Both the position numbers and the translations under genes were made by a program. The notes beneath the pieces were generated by a model. That model made no database searches. It had not been told where the DNA came from and saw only the letters and a program-made list of their open reading frames with translations. A stretch of DNA of 64,000 nucleotides from Gigantopelta aegis (lineage: Eukaryota; Mollusca; Gastropoda; Neomphalida; Peltospiridae): contig NC_054706.1 in NCBI RefSeq assembly GCF_016097555.1, positions 27,548,282 through 27,612,281 of the forward strand. Direction: 5' to 3'. Below are positions 24,668 to 33,239 of the stretch, in pieces. Numbering within the stretch: position 1 is the stretch's first letter; each line of letters opens with the position of its first letter.

Positions 24668-27600
24668 GTGTTTGCGTGTGTTTGTTTTTACTACGCCCAA
24701 AGGCCCAAGGGTATGTACATAATTCATAACGTATGATAACAAAGCAAGACAAGCCACAGGTGACTAATTTTACTAGTATTCTGTACTCACGGTTAATGGT
24801 ATTAATTATATATGTGAATAAAACCAATGGTAATTATATACATACGTCGAGTTTCAAAAGGTGAACAAGTATTTGTGTATTTCGCACCTGATGCGATTCA
24901 GTAATTTAACTGAACTTAATGCATGATCAGATACCCAAATTGATGTTCAGTTTTGTAAGTATCGATTGATCTAGAAATCATCAGAACCGGGGCGGGTGGA
25001 GTGTTTCATAAGATCCATAACTCGTGTCTTTTTTTTCTGGGGGATTGCTTATAGACTTTTTTTGTCTTTCTTTCTTTCTTTCCTTTCTTTCTTTCTTTCT
25101 TTGCATGTGTATGTGTGTATATGTGTGTCTCTCTGTGTGTTTTCAATACAATGTCCATCCTCATCCCATATAATATTTTCTTCAAATTAATAATAAGCTG
25201 AGGATGTTACACATATCTTCGCATATTTGAATATACATTTGTGACATCTTCTTCTTTCTTTTTACTTAAAACAAACCCCAAAACATTCAGTTCTCTTTTA
25301 AAATTAAACAAATAATACAACCCATTGTTTCGGGTGTTCAGCTGGTACGTGCTATCCTGTTTGTTATAAAGTTTAAATAACATATAACCGTTCTTAAAGT
25401 TAAAGTTATAGTTTGTTTTGTTTAACGATACCACTAGAGCAAATTGATTTATTAATCATCGGCTATTGGATGTCAAACATTTGGTAATTTTGACATATAG
25501 TGTTGGAGAGGAAACTCTCTATATTTGTCTTAATGCAGCAATGGATCTCTTATATTCATCATCCCACGGACAGGATAGCACATATCACGGTCTTTGATAT
25601 GCCAGCCGTGGTGCACTGGCTGGAACGAGAAATAGCCCAATGGACCGCTCTCTTAATGCAGTTGAAATGAATACCCTTCGTGGTAACTGAGCGTTTCCTG
25701 GCCTTCGTTCAGCCAACCATTTTTTCTTTAAAACGCTTGCAAACAATTATTTTGACTGGCCATGTAGATGCGGATCTAAGGGGCCCGCCCCCCTAAATTT
25801 TGCGACCGTTATAATTTTATTATATATTAATTTTCATTTTTTGACGATGCCCTCCAAACCTCCCCTAAAATTCCATTGGCATTCCGCCTCATGTCATTGC
25901 CCCCCCCCCCCCCCCAAATGGATTTTCTGGATCCGCCACTGCCATGGTTCCTGAAGTGGTTATTCAGTTTAACGTGTAGTGTAAAACTCAGTCTAGCAAG
26001 CGCTTGCAGCGCAATTCAGTGTTGTATATTGGAGGTTTTTTTAAAAGTCATATAAAGGGACACATCAAAGAGGCGGGAAAGGGGTTACGTAATTGCAGTT
26101 GTAAAAATGCTCTATTGGTTGGCTGACTCTCACGTCATTCATCTTTCTCATCTATCACCCTGCGTCTATGACTCATTATCTTAATACATTAAACATTCAT
26201 TCATTCATTCATTCGTTCATACATTCATTCATTCATTCATTCAGAATTATCAAATGCTTGACATCCAATAGTCGATGATTAAGAAATCAGTGTGCTCTAG
26301 TGGTGTCGTTAAACAAAACAAACTTTAAACAACAACAACAACTGTTCTGTCAGTTTCGTCCGACTTGTCTATGAGCTGTCCACAACCGGCCTCGTGGTGT
26401 CGTGGTTAAGCCAACGGACATAAGGCTGGTAGGTACAAGGTTCGCAGCCAGGTACCGGCTCCCACCCAGAGCGAGTTTTAACGACTCAGTGGGTAGGTGT
26501 AAGACCACTACACCCTCTTCTCTCTCATTAACCACTAACAACTTAACAACTAAGCCACTGGCCTGGACAGACAGCCCAGATAGCTGAAGTGTGTGCCCAA
26601 GACAGCGTGCTTGAACCTTAATTGGATATAAATACGAAAATAAGTTGCAATGAAATGAATATTGGTTAGAAACACTTTACATTGGCTACAGTCTTTTGAA
26701 ACAACATGCTGGCCTTCTCGTTAAAGAGACAAACCCTAGTTTTTAAACACTACGATGTATTTTTCACTGTTAGAGCCGTTTTTTATATTTAAATTAGGAG
26801 TACTTACATTTCGTAAATTTTGAATAGTCCAGTAATGGTTATCGAGACAAGGTATTGTTATTTTTGACGGTATTTCCCTGTTTAACCATCACAGACTTTA
26901 GCTTCTCTCTGTTATAACCTTATCCAAATGCGTTGTAGGTTTGTAGATTATCTAAATTTAGTATTACATTTTCGCGAGCTGAAACTAGCGTCTGCGCCTT
27001 TAAACCAAATTCCTTCCATTTTAGGTTCTGTCCCTGCTTCCTGTTTTACCTGATCTGCACCGTTCCAGCGATATACATCCTAGAGCTGGATCGCCTGGAG
27101 GCTTACAACAAGATCTTTAACGATCAGAATATAACACAGAGCGTTGGTCTGTCCACGTTTCAAGGGGTACGTAAAACCTGGGTTTTTAAAAATTATTGTT
27201 CACCTTCTTTATCTTTCACGGGGCCGGACGTAGACCAGTGGTAAAGTGGTAGACCGGTGTAAAGGGAACGCAGGTCCTTGGGAACCTAGCCCGAGTACTC
27301 TGACGGTGAGAGAGCTAGACGGATATTTGGACAGTTATCAACGCTCTCAAACTGTTAACTGTCCAAAAGTCCATCTATCTCTCTTACCCGTCAGGGTACT
27401 CGGGCTAGGTGGAGCTGAGGTCCTATGTGGTACTATACGGACGGAAAGAGTAGTCCTATCGAACCTCCATATCTTAGAAACCATAGTCCTACCCGGACTT
27501 TCATACATGGTTTATTTTTAAGCGGGTTTTTTTCCCCTCCTCCTTCTTCTTCTTCTAGGACTTGTATTCTTACCGGATTTAAATTCTCTTTACACCGGTC

Positions 27601-30600
27601 TAGGATCGATCCCCGTCGGTGGGCTCATTGGGCTATTTATCGTTCCAGCCAGTGCACCATGACTGGTATATTAAAGGCCGTGGTATGTGCTATATTTTCT
27701 GTGAGACTTGATGCATATCAAATATCCCTTGCTATTAATGGAAACATGTAGTGGGTTTCCTCTATGAGACTATATATCACAATTACCAAATGTTTGGCAC
27801 CCAATAGTCGATGATTAATGTGCTCTAGTTGTGTCGTTAAACAAACTAAAAGTTTAACTCTTCTCTTTCGCAAGCTACACCTGCCTTTCGTTGAGCGATG
27901 TTAACGTTCGTGGACTACTTGACTAGCTCAGGGCTTAGTTCAGACTGGTTCCCGAAGTGGTCATTCAGTTTAACGTGTAGCGTAAAAATCAGTCTAGCAA
28001 GCGTTAGCAATAAACGACTGGCTGAACTTACCCCAGTAGTACAGTCTGTACGGTGGAATGAGGTGTCTTTTCCAGTGTTGAAGAGATTCGATGGGCCACT
28101 GCTATTGGCGGATCCAAGGGGAGGGTGCTGTGATGCGTAACCCCCTCGAATTTCATATACAATACCTTCGTCGGCTTCTTGTTTTTTTGTTTGTGGGGGG
28201 GGGGGGGGGGGGGAGATTGTCATATATATAATGCATTTTAGTGTATTTTTAACTATTGTAGGTGCTCTATTTAACGTTACATCCTCCCTCAATACTGCTG
28301 GTGCCTTTTTAAACGTTTCACCCTCTCCCTGGTAAAATCTTGCACCACCCCCCCCCCCCCCCCTCACTGCAGTCATTATGTTGTTAATGCTGGATCCTTA
28401 TTTTAGTTCTGGTCCTCACCCAAAGATTAATAAAGCAACATAACGGTTTTTCTCCGTAAGTCATCTTTCCAACTGTATGCCGACTTATTGTAAATCATAA
28501 AATATTAGCGATTTTAGCCAAATCCAAACAAAGTGACATATTAGCGACATAGACCTTTAGGAAGGTCATCATATCAGAAACTAAAAAATTAATACGTTTA
28601 AGTTGTAGGATCAGCTGAAATAATGTTTTTGGCGAATCTTGACGTTATGCAGCTTACATACATCTTGAATTTAGTAGAAAAGTGCAGTAATGTGCATGCT
28701 AACTAATTATTGTTATTTGCTATCCTTTTGGTTTAATCAATGGTATGTAACTATTGTTGTGCCTTCAGTTAATCACAGACAAAACAATCGCACACTTTGT
28801 GTTTTGGAACAGTTTCTTGTATTTCTCTTTAAATTTAGCGTCATGAAATATTGGCGTCTTGGATGACCTCGCTAAATTAGCTAACAATATCAATAATATA
28901 TCATAATATTATTAACATGTCTATGACTATACTCCTCAAAATATCAGTGCCATAAATTGAAAAAGAACAGCCATCTATCTCAGTGCAGGGGCAGAACGTA
29001 GCTCAGTGGTACAGCGTTCGCCTGATGCGTGATCGATCTAGGATCGATTCCCGTCGGTGGACCCATTGGGCTATTTCTCTTTCCAGCCAGTGCTCCAAAA
29101 ACTGGTGTAACAAAGACCGTGGTATGTACTATCCTGTTTGTGGGATGGTGCATATAAAAGATCCCTTGTTGCTAATCGAAAAGAGTAGACCATGAAGTGG
29201 CGACAGCGGGTTTCCTCTCTCAATATCTGTGTGGTCCTTAACCATATTGTCACAGTGCTAAATGTCAACTTTATAACAATACGGATTATATCTTACTTTT
29301 ACAAGTGCATTACTTAGAATTAGTTAATTGGTAATCTGACGTCTGCCATGGTATCCACTTAGCGATTTGCCAATCAAACCAATTAGTGTCAAGACCTAAT
29401 TAAATATGTAACGAGCAATCTGATACAATGCAATTTAATTGGTGCTACCTAAGGACTAAAATCCATGGCAATTACGAGTCAACAAACATGTCTATCTTAT
29501 AAATATTAGTTTTTCCATACATGAAAGTATAGAGACCCGCAGATAGACCGAAGAGGGAGACCCAAGGGCCCACCTTGGGGTCTCAGTCGCAGTGTCAACT
29601 CTGTCGTTCACCTAAGAGCTTAGACAATATATATTTTATCTGTATCACCATGTTGGTAATTTATTAATCATATTTCATGTTTGGAAAGTAAAATACAAGA
29701 AACTACATCACCAACTTGAGACTTCTGTATTCATTCAAATCCACAAACAAAACTAAGAAAATACGCTGTGTTAATATGTCCGACGCCATATGACCGTAAA
29801 TAAAATGAGTTGAGTGTGTCTTTAAATAAAACATTTTCTACTTTCCTTCTATCTCACTGCAAGTGTGCTTTTAAATATATCAAGTCAATCATAAATGGCT
29901 TAAATAATTTGTTTAAGGGGATGGTGGGGAGATATATTTGAGGTAATATTTCTGTTGGGGTTATTCCGTAGATCAACCCAATCCTACAGGTAGCAGGGAA
30001 GTACATCATAATACACTGTTTACCATATTAACATAAATTCAAAACAGCGGAGAACAAGAACTGTCATGGGTGAATCACATACAGTGATAATAACCAGTCC
30101 ATATTTTGTGCTTCAAAAATATAACCCCTAGTTAAGATATTTTTGAAGCACAAACTATATATACCTGGTTTTCCGTTTCTCGGTTGCTAGGAAGTTATTA
30201 CACCCCAGGCTTGTATTCATACTCGGTACACAGAAATGCATGTAGGTGATGGAAAATACTATTTCATTTTAAAAACTTGTCAACAACATACGCAGGTGTC
30301 AAACATGTTTTTTTTAAACACGTGTGTAACACAACGCTGATTGGTCAGTTTACTTCCCTGCTACATCCAATGCCTTTAATATATTGTTTCTTCTTTCTTT
30401 GCTCCTCCACAGGTAACTTTGCCAATCACTTTGAACCCAGATATCTGGGTGTCCGTCATCGAACAGTCCATGCTCTTTCTCATGATTCTGGGACGCTGGC
30501 TGCTACCAAGAGGCGGGCTGTCTCGTGATCAACTCTCCCAGCTCCTGTTCGTGTACATCGGCATGGGGTCAGACAACATGGAACTGTTCGTCCTGTTCGA

Positions 30601-33237
30601 GGAGTCCCCCGTGAGACAGGACCGACTCTTGACGTTCGGGATCCTCGGCATCTGGACGATCAGTCTGATCCAGTTCAGCGTGGTTCTCACGGCCACGAAG
30701 AAGTCGAAGTCAAAAACCAAGAGCAGAGTAACTCCTTCAGGTTAGTAGTAACGACCCCATTTACAGCCGGGGCGGGACGTAGCCCGGTGGTAAAGCATTT
30801 GCTTGATGTGCGGTCGGTCTAGGATCGATCTTCTCCGCCAGTGGACCCATTGGACTATTTATCGTTCCAGCCAGTGCTCCACAACTGGTCTAACAAATGC
30901 CGTGATATGTACTATTCTGTCTGTGGGATGGTGCATATAAAAGATCCCTTGCTGCTAATCGTAAGAGTAGCCCATGAAGTGGCGACAGCGGGTTTTCTCT
31001 CTCAATATCTGTGTGTTCCTCAACCATATGTCTGACGCTATATAACCGTAAATAAAATGTGTTGAGTGCGTCGTTAAATAAATTACTAGCAAGGGATATT
31101 TTATATGTACCATCCAACTGACATGATAGCACATACCACGGCCTTTAATATGCCAGTTGTGGTGCACTGACCGGAACGATAAATAGTCCAACGGGCCCAC
31201 TGACGGGCATCGATCCTAGATCGACCGCACATAAGGCGAGCGTTTTACCACCTGTCTACGTCCCGCCTCTCCTATAGGGCAGCACAAGACTCGCATATAT
31301 ATATATATATAGCGCCAAGTTACCATTGCACCGTCCTTTCCTTCTGGGCATATGGCGAGTGATCCATTGCTGGGCAATTAAAGACCTTGCTATGTGATGT
31401 TCAATTGCTGTTTGCCAGAAAGTATACAGAAAATATACCTGATATCTAATCACAAACGAGTCTAAAACCCCAGAGTTTTACACTCAACAGTTCATTATTA
31501 AAGTGAAATTCATTGGCATGTTGCTAATTTGGTGACAACTGTCATATCAGGCACATTAGCACATTGGGTCCAACGTCCGCAAATTTTCCTTTTCTTAAAA
31601 TGTATTTTCCGTGGGAACATGACCAACTCAGTCCAGACCCCCACCTTGCACAATCTCCTACCTACAATTTACAATTTGCACTTAATTATTTAAAATAAAT
31701 TTGTTGGAATTTTGTTCTAGTCCCTTACTTTAGTTCTCAAGATAGATTTTGATTTGTTACAAACATCAGGATGACTAGAAAGGCTTCCGATTGATTACAT
31801 GATTAATATAAATGATGATTAAAACTGACAACAGCAACGTAAATGGTCTTGGGTGCATTCTGAGACATTTTGAATCAGACTTTTCCATCATTTTAAAACT
31901 AGTGTGTACATGTGTTAAAACAGGTCTGATCTTGACCACAGTCAACCATTCTAGGCGTTAAATGTCTTGAATCTGAACGAAAAAACCCGTAACCACGCAT
32001 TTTTTTTGCATGATGCAGAGTCGAATGGGCATTTGGCAAAATAGTGGTTGATTCTATCTAGTAGTGCCTCGTCTATAGGAGGACAGCCACACTCGAGGAG
32101 ATCCTTTACTGGAAATTTCATTCCTCTCGCATCGTTAAAGGTACTGAATAGCCGATAAAATATTATTTAAAATAAAAATGTCCGGCGGTGCTGTTGGACA
32201 AATTTAATATTTCTCTTGTATTTAGCCAGGTTCAAATATTGCCGATGACAAAGATATAAAGGTACTGAATAGCCGGTAATATTATTTAAAATAGAAATGT
32301 TCGGTGGTGCTGTTAGATAAATATTTCGCTTATATTTCTCCAGTTTCAGATGTTGCCGATGACAAGTATATAAAGGTCTTGAATAGCCGATGATATTATT
32401 TAAAATATACAAATATTTCTCTTACATTTCTTCAGGTTCAGATGTTGCCGATGACAAGGATATAAAAGTCTTGAATAGCCGATGATATTATTTAAAATAG
32501 ACAAATTGTTAGTTGTTATATTTCTTCAAGTTCAGATCTTGATGATGGCAAGGATATAAAATCCTCTTATACTTCTCCAGGTTTAGAAGATCTTGCCGAT
32601 AACAATGATATCAAATTCTTGAATAGCCGATAATATTATTTAAAATAGAGAATTCGCTAGTTGTCATATTTCTCCAGGTTCAGATGTTGCCGATGACAAG
32701 GATATAAAGGTCTTGAATAGCCTATACTATTATTTAAAATAAGAAAAATGTTTCTCTTATATTTATCCAGGTTCAGAAGATCTTGTCGAGCACAAGGAAT
32801 CGTGTGTTGTCGGCTGCTTCAGAACGGAACTGTGGAGTCTGGTTCTGACGTTCTGCTGTCAGGATGGACCCTACCTGTCGATTCGCCTCTACGCCATGAT
32901 AGCACACCGACTCATCACCTACAGCATCATCTTTTTCACATGCAAGAACCTCTTTATCATAGGACTGCTGCTGTACCGTCTGTTCGTGATGTGCTTTGAC
33001 AAAGAGGACGAGGATTCTCCCAAAGAGGACATTGTGACTAGGCCCAGGAAATCACAACTCTGGCCCAGAAGACTTCCTCGCAATTCTACAAGCTCCGTGA
33101 TCAGCGAACAGAGAAATGGGGTCAATGGTCAAATGTCGCCGAATGATTCGGTTTTCGAACGAAATGATTATCGTAGGCAGCCGTCCTCAAATTCAAAAGG
33201 AAGCAAGAAACTTTCGGTTATTTCTTTAGACATATGA
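19396..33237 (+). CDS. TMEM26: TMEM26-like gene A (multi-pass membrane protein)
   Basis: Coding exons 19396-19592, 27025-27166, 30413-30740 and 32771-33237 give 377 aa; human TMEM26 has 368. All junctions are GT/AG. The Trp at residue 66 is split TG|G, exon 2/3 is phase 0, and the Gly at 223 is split G|GT. The N-terminus ([20 protein letters not shown]) is a membrane segment, followed by others near 40-60, 67-85 and 125-145. Family blocks are [19 protein letters not shown] (about 140-158; human has [20 protein letters not shown]) and [10 protein letters not shown] (253-262; human QDGPFLVVRL). The cytoplasmic tail after about residue 310 is charged and Ser-rich. TMEM26 function is poorly known; vertebrate TMEM26 is used as a beige-adipocyte marker. 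The start ATG lies at the family's expected N-terminus. An AATAAA at 33897-33902 is a candidate poly(A) signal. Confidence 0.93.
19620..19860. repeat. AT-rich microsatellites in gene A intron 1
   Basis: (TA)n, (TTA)n and (TTTA)n runs. The long frames through them come from the repeats. Confidence 0.8.
20270..20335. repeat. Poly-A / (TAA)n tract
   Basis: About 36 A flanked by TAATAA units. Confidence 0.9.
21965..21986. repeat. Short telomere-like (TAACCC)3
   Basis: Three units of TAACCC, too few to be more than a chance or relic interstitial telomeric repeat. Confidence 0.6.
22559..22588. repeat. Poly-C run
   Basis: About 28 C followed by AATATAAAATCCTGGTTACG and CCAGTGG. The latter resembles the end of a CACTGG-type MITE, but the other end was not found. 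Confidence 0.6.
22859..22935. repeat. (CT)n microsatellite
   Basis: About 76 bp of CT followed by a short CA run. Confidence 0.97.
22986..23251. repeat. Imperfect (GT)n, about 265 bp
   Basis: Alternating GT with many single changes. It is stop-free in several frames on both strands, so the apparent peptides are artefacts. Confidence 0.95.
23483..23580 (-). mobile_element. LINE 3' tail copy with (CATT)n
   Basis: Minus strand: TTTGCATTACCATAGTTTGA, CACCCAATAGCCGATGTATT and GGGGTGTCGTTAAACATTTA then (TTCA)n. Same 3' end as 45527-45614. Confidence 0.75.
24177..24664. repeat. Compound (CT)n array with a repeated spacer
   Basis: Four long CT tracts. A spacer containing GCGCCTGTCTCTTTCTCTCT, TTTGTTTGTTTCCCTCTGTG and TCTCTGTCTG occurs twice (about 24386-24450 and 24512-24580), so a unit of about 125 bp was duplicated. 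Confidence 0.95.
25060..25145. repeat. (TTTC)n and (TG)n simple repeats
   Basis: Short TTTC units followed by a TGTATGTG tract. Confidence 0.8.
25412..25645 (-). mobile_element. SINE type 1 (tail b), head missing
   Basis: Minus strand has the body GCCCATTGGG-like core and tail GACATCCAATAGCCGATGAT, then CTAGTGGTATCGTTAAACAA. Confidence 0.8.
25768..25944. mobile_element. MITE with GCGGATC ends containing a poly-C run
   Basis: Left GATGCGGATCTAAGGGG and right TGGATCCGCCACTG are imperfect inverted ends. A run of C sits just inside the right end. A related left end (GGCGGATCCAAGGGG) occurs at 28108. Confidence 0.55.
26190..26325 (+). mobile_element. (ATTC)n and SINE tail b fragment
   Basis: A (TTCA)n tract, then GACATCCAATAGTCGATGAT and TAGTGGTGTCGTTAAACAAA. 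The head and body are absent. Confidence 0.65.
26386..26660 (+). mobile_element. SINE type 3, full length
   Basis: tRNA-like head CCGGCCTCGTGGTGTCGTGG, core GACAGCCCAGATAGCTGAAG, and tail CTTAATTGGATATAAATACG ending in (AATG)n. Confidence 0.85.
27025..27166 (+). CDS. TMEM26: TMEM26-like gene A exon 2
   Basis: Between tttttag-type acceptor and gtacgt. Encodes [31 protein letters not shown] and an NIT glycosylation sequon. It is 142 bp, the same length as exon 2 of gene C. Confidence 0.93.
27222..27860 (+). mobile_element. SINE type 1 (tail b) interrupted by a foldback element
   Basis: Head at 27222-27252. The body restarts at CTAGGATCGATCCCCGTCGG (27600) and the tail (CCCAATAGTCGATGATTAAT) ends near 27860. 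About 20 bp of head between the two is lost. Confidence 0.8.
27253..27599. mobile_element. Small foldback element with TIRs and an internal hairpin
   Basis: Inverted ends ACCGGTGTAAAGGGAA and TTCTCTTTACACCGGT. Inside, 27285-27409 is a large hairpin with arms of about 60 nt (CCTAGCCCGAGTACTCTGAC against its inverted copy ending CGGGCTAGG). 347 bp, with no meaningful ORF. Confidence 0.75.
27880..28100. repeat. Dispersed repeat also present at 25945-26030
   Basis: Both places share GAAGTGGT-ATTCAGTTTA, ACGTGTAG-GTAAAA and CAGTCTAGCAAGCG. Family unknown. Confidence 0.5.
28101..28380. other. G-run and C-run bearing sequence in gene A intron 2
   Basis: Begins with a GGCGGATCCAAGGGG motif like the MITE at 25768. 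Contains about 18 G (28196-28213) and about 16 C (28348-28363). Confidence 0.4.
28984..29835 (+). mobile_element. SINE type 1 (tail a), split by a roughly 520-bp insertion
   Basis: Head and body lie at 28984-29254 (to CCTTAACCATAT). The tail resumes at TATGTCCGACGCCATATGAC (about 29778) and ends near 29835. The inserted sequence has no ORF. Confidence 0.8.
29255..29777. mobile_element. Unclassified insertion inside a SINE
   Basis: About 520 bp. Ends include TGTCACAGTGC and GCTGTGTTA, so there is a short CACAG-type inverted match. ATAT flanks both sides. Contains a hairpin GAGACCCAAGG/CCTTGGGGTCTC near 29550-29583. Confidence 0.5.
30089..30168. repeat. Hairpin with 18-bp perfect arms
   Basis: Arms at 30105-30122 (TTTGTGCTTCAAAAATAT) and 30137-30154 with a 14-nt loop. 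Outer ACCAG/CTGGT extends the fold. It lies in gene A intron 2, 260 bp before exon 3. Confidence 0.75.
30413..30740 (+). CDS. TMEM26: TMEM26-like gene A exon 3
   Basis: Between ctccacag and gttagt. Starts [18 protein letters not shown] and carries the [10 protein letters not shown] block and a following membrane segment. Ends in RVTPS plus G. In genes B and C the matching reading frame runs on without this intron. Confidence 0.93.
30770..31084 (+). mobile_element. SINE type 1 (tail a), full length
   Basis: Head GGGGCGGGACGTAGCCCGGT starts 30 bp after gene A exon 3. The tail ends GTGCGTCGTTAAATAAA. Confidence 0.9.
31085..31267 (-). mobile_element. SINE type 1 (head and body), inverted partner
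   Basis: Opposite orientation to, and directly abutting, the copy at 30770. Minus-strand head GGCGGGACGTAGACAGGTGG; truncated after AAATATCCCTTGCTAGTAA. Confidence 0.85.
31280..32139. other. Gene A intron 3, no feature seen
   Basis: AT-rich sequence with a short (TA)n at 31297-31312. No exon or repeat family was recognised. Confidence 0.35.
32140..32770 (+). repeat. Tandem copies of the gene A exon 4 splice acceptor
   Basis: Six degenerate units of roughly 90-150 bp. Each carries GAATAGCCGAT, ATTATTTAAAATA, a pyrimidine-rich stretch, and a CAG|GTTCAGATGTTGCCGATGAC-like boundary. AG positions fall near 32229, 32343, 32435, 32530, 32580 and 32677, before the real acceptor at 32770 (CAG|GTTCAGAAGATCTTGTCGAG). 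Confidence 0.85.
32771..33237 (+). CDS. TMEM26: TMEM26-like gene A exon 4 with stop
   Basis: Acceptor tatccag at 32764-32770. Starts (G)[15 protein letters not shown] and includes [17 protein letters not shown], two membrane segments, and the acidic-then-basic tail ending [11 protein letters not shown]. Copies of this acceptor and the first bases of the exon are tandemly repeated upstream. Confidence 0.93.
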
Positions 33238-33239
33238 AA

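Noticed and set aside
23958-24722. Possible signal-peptide-bearing 254-codon protein
   Set aside because: The hydrophobic start is followed only by (CT)n sequence; no family or splice support.
24127-24827. Arg-Glu-rich and Ser-Leu-rich frames
   Set aside because: (CT)n microsatellite translations on the two strands.
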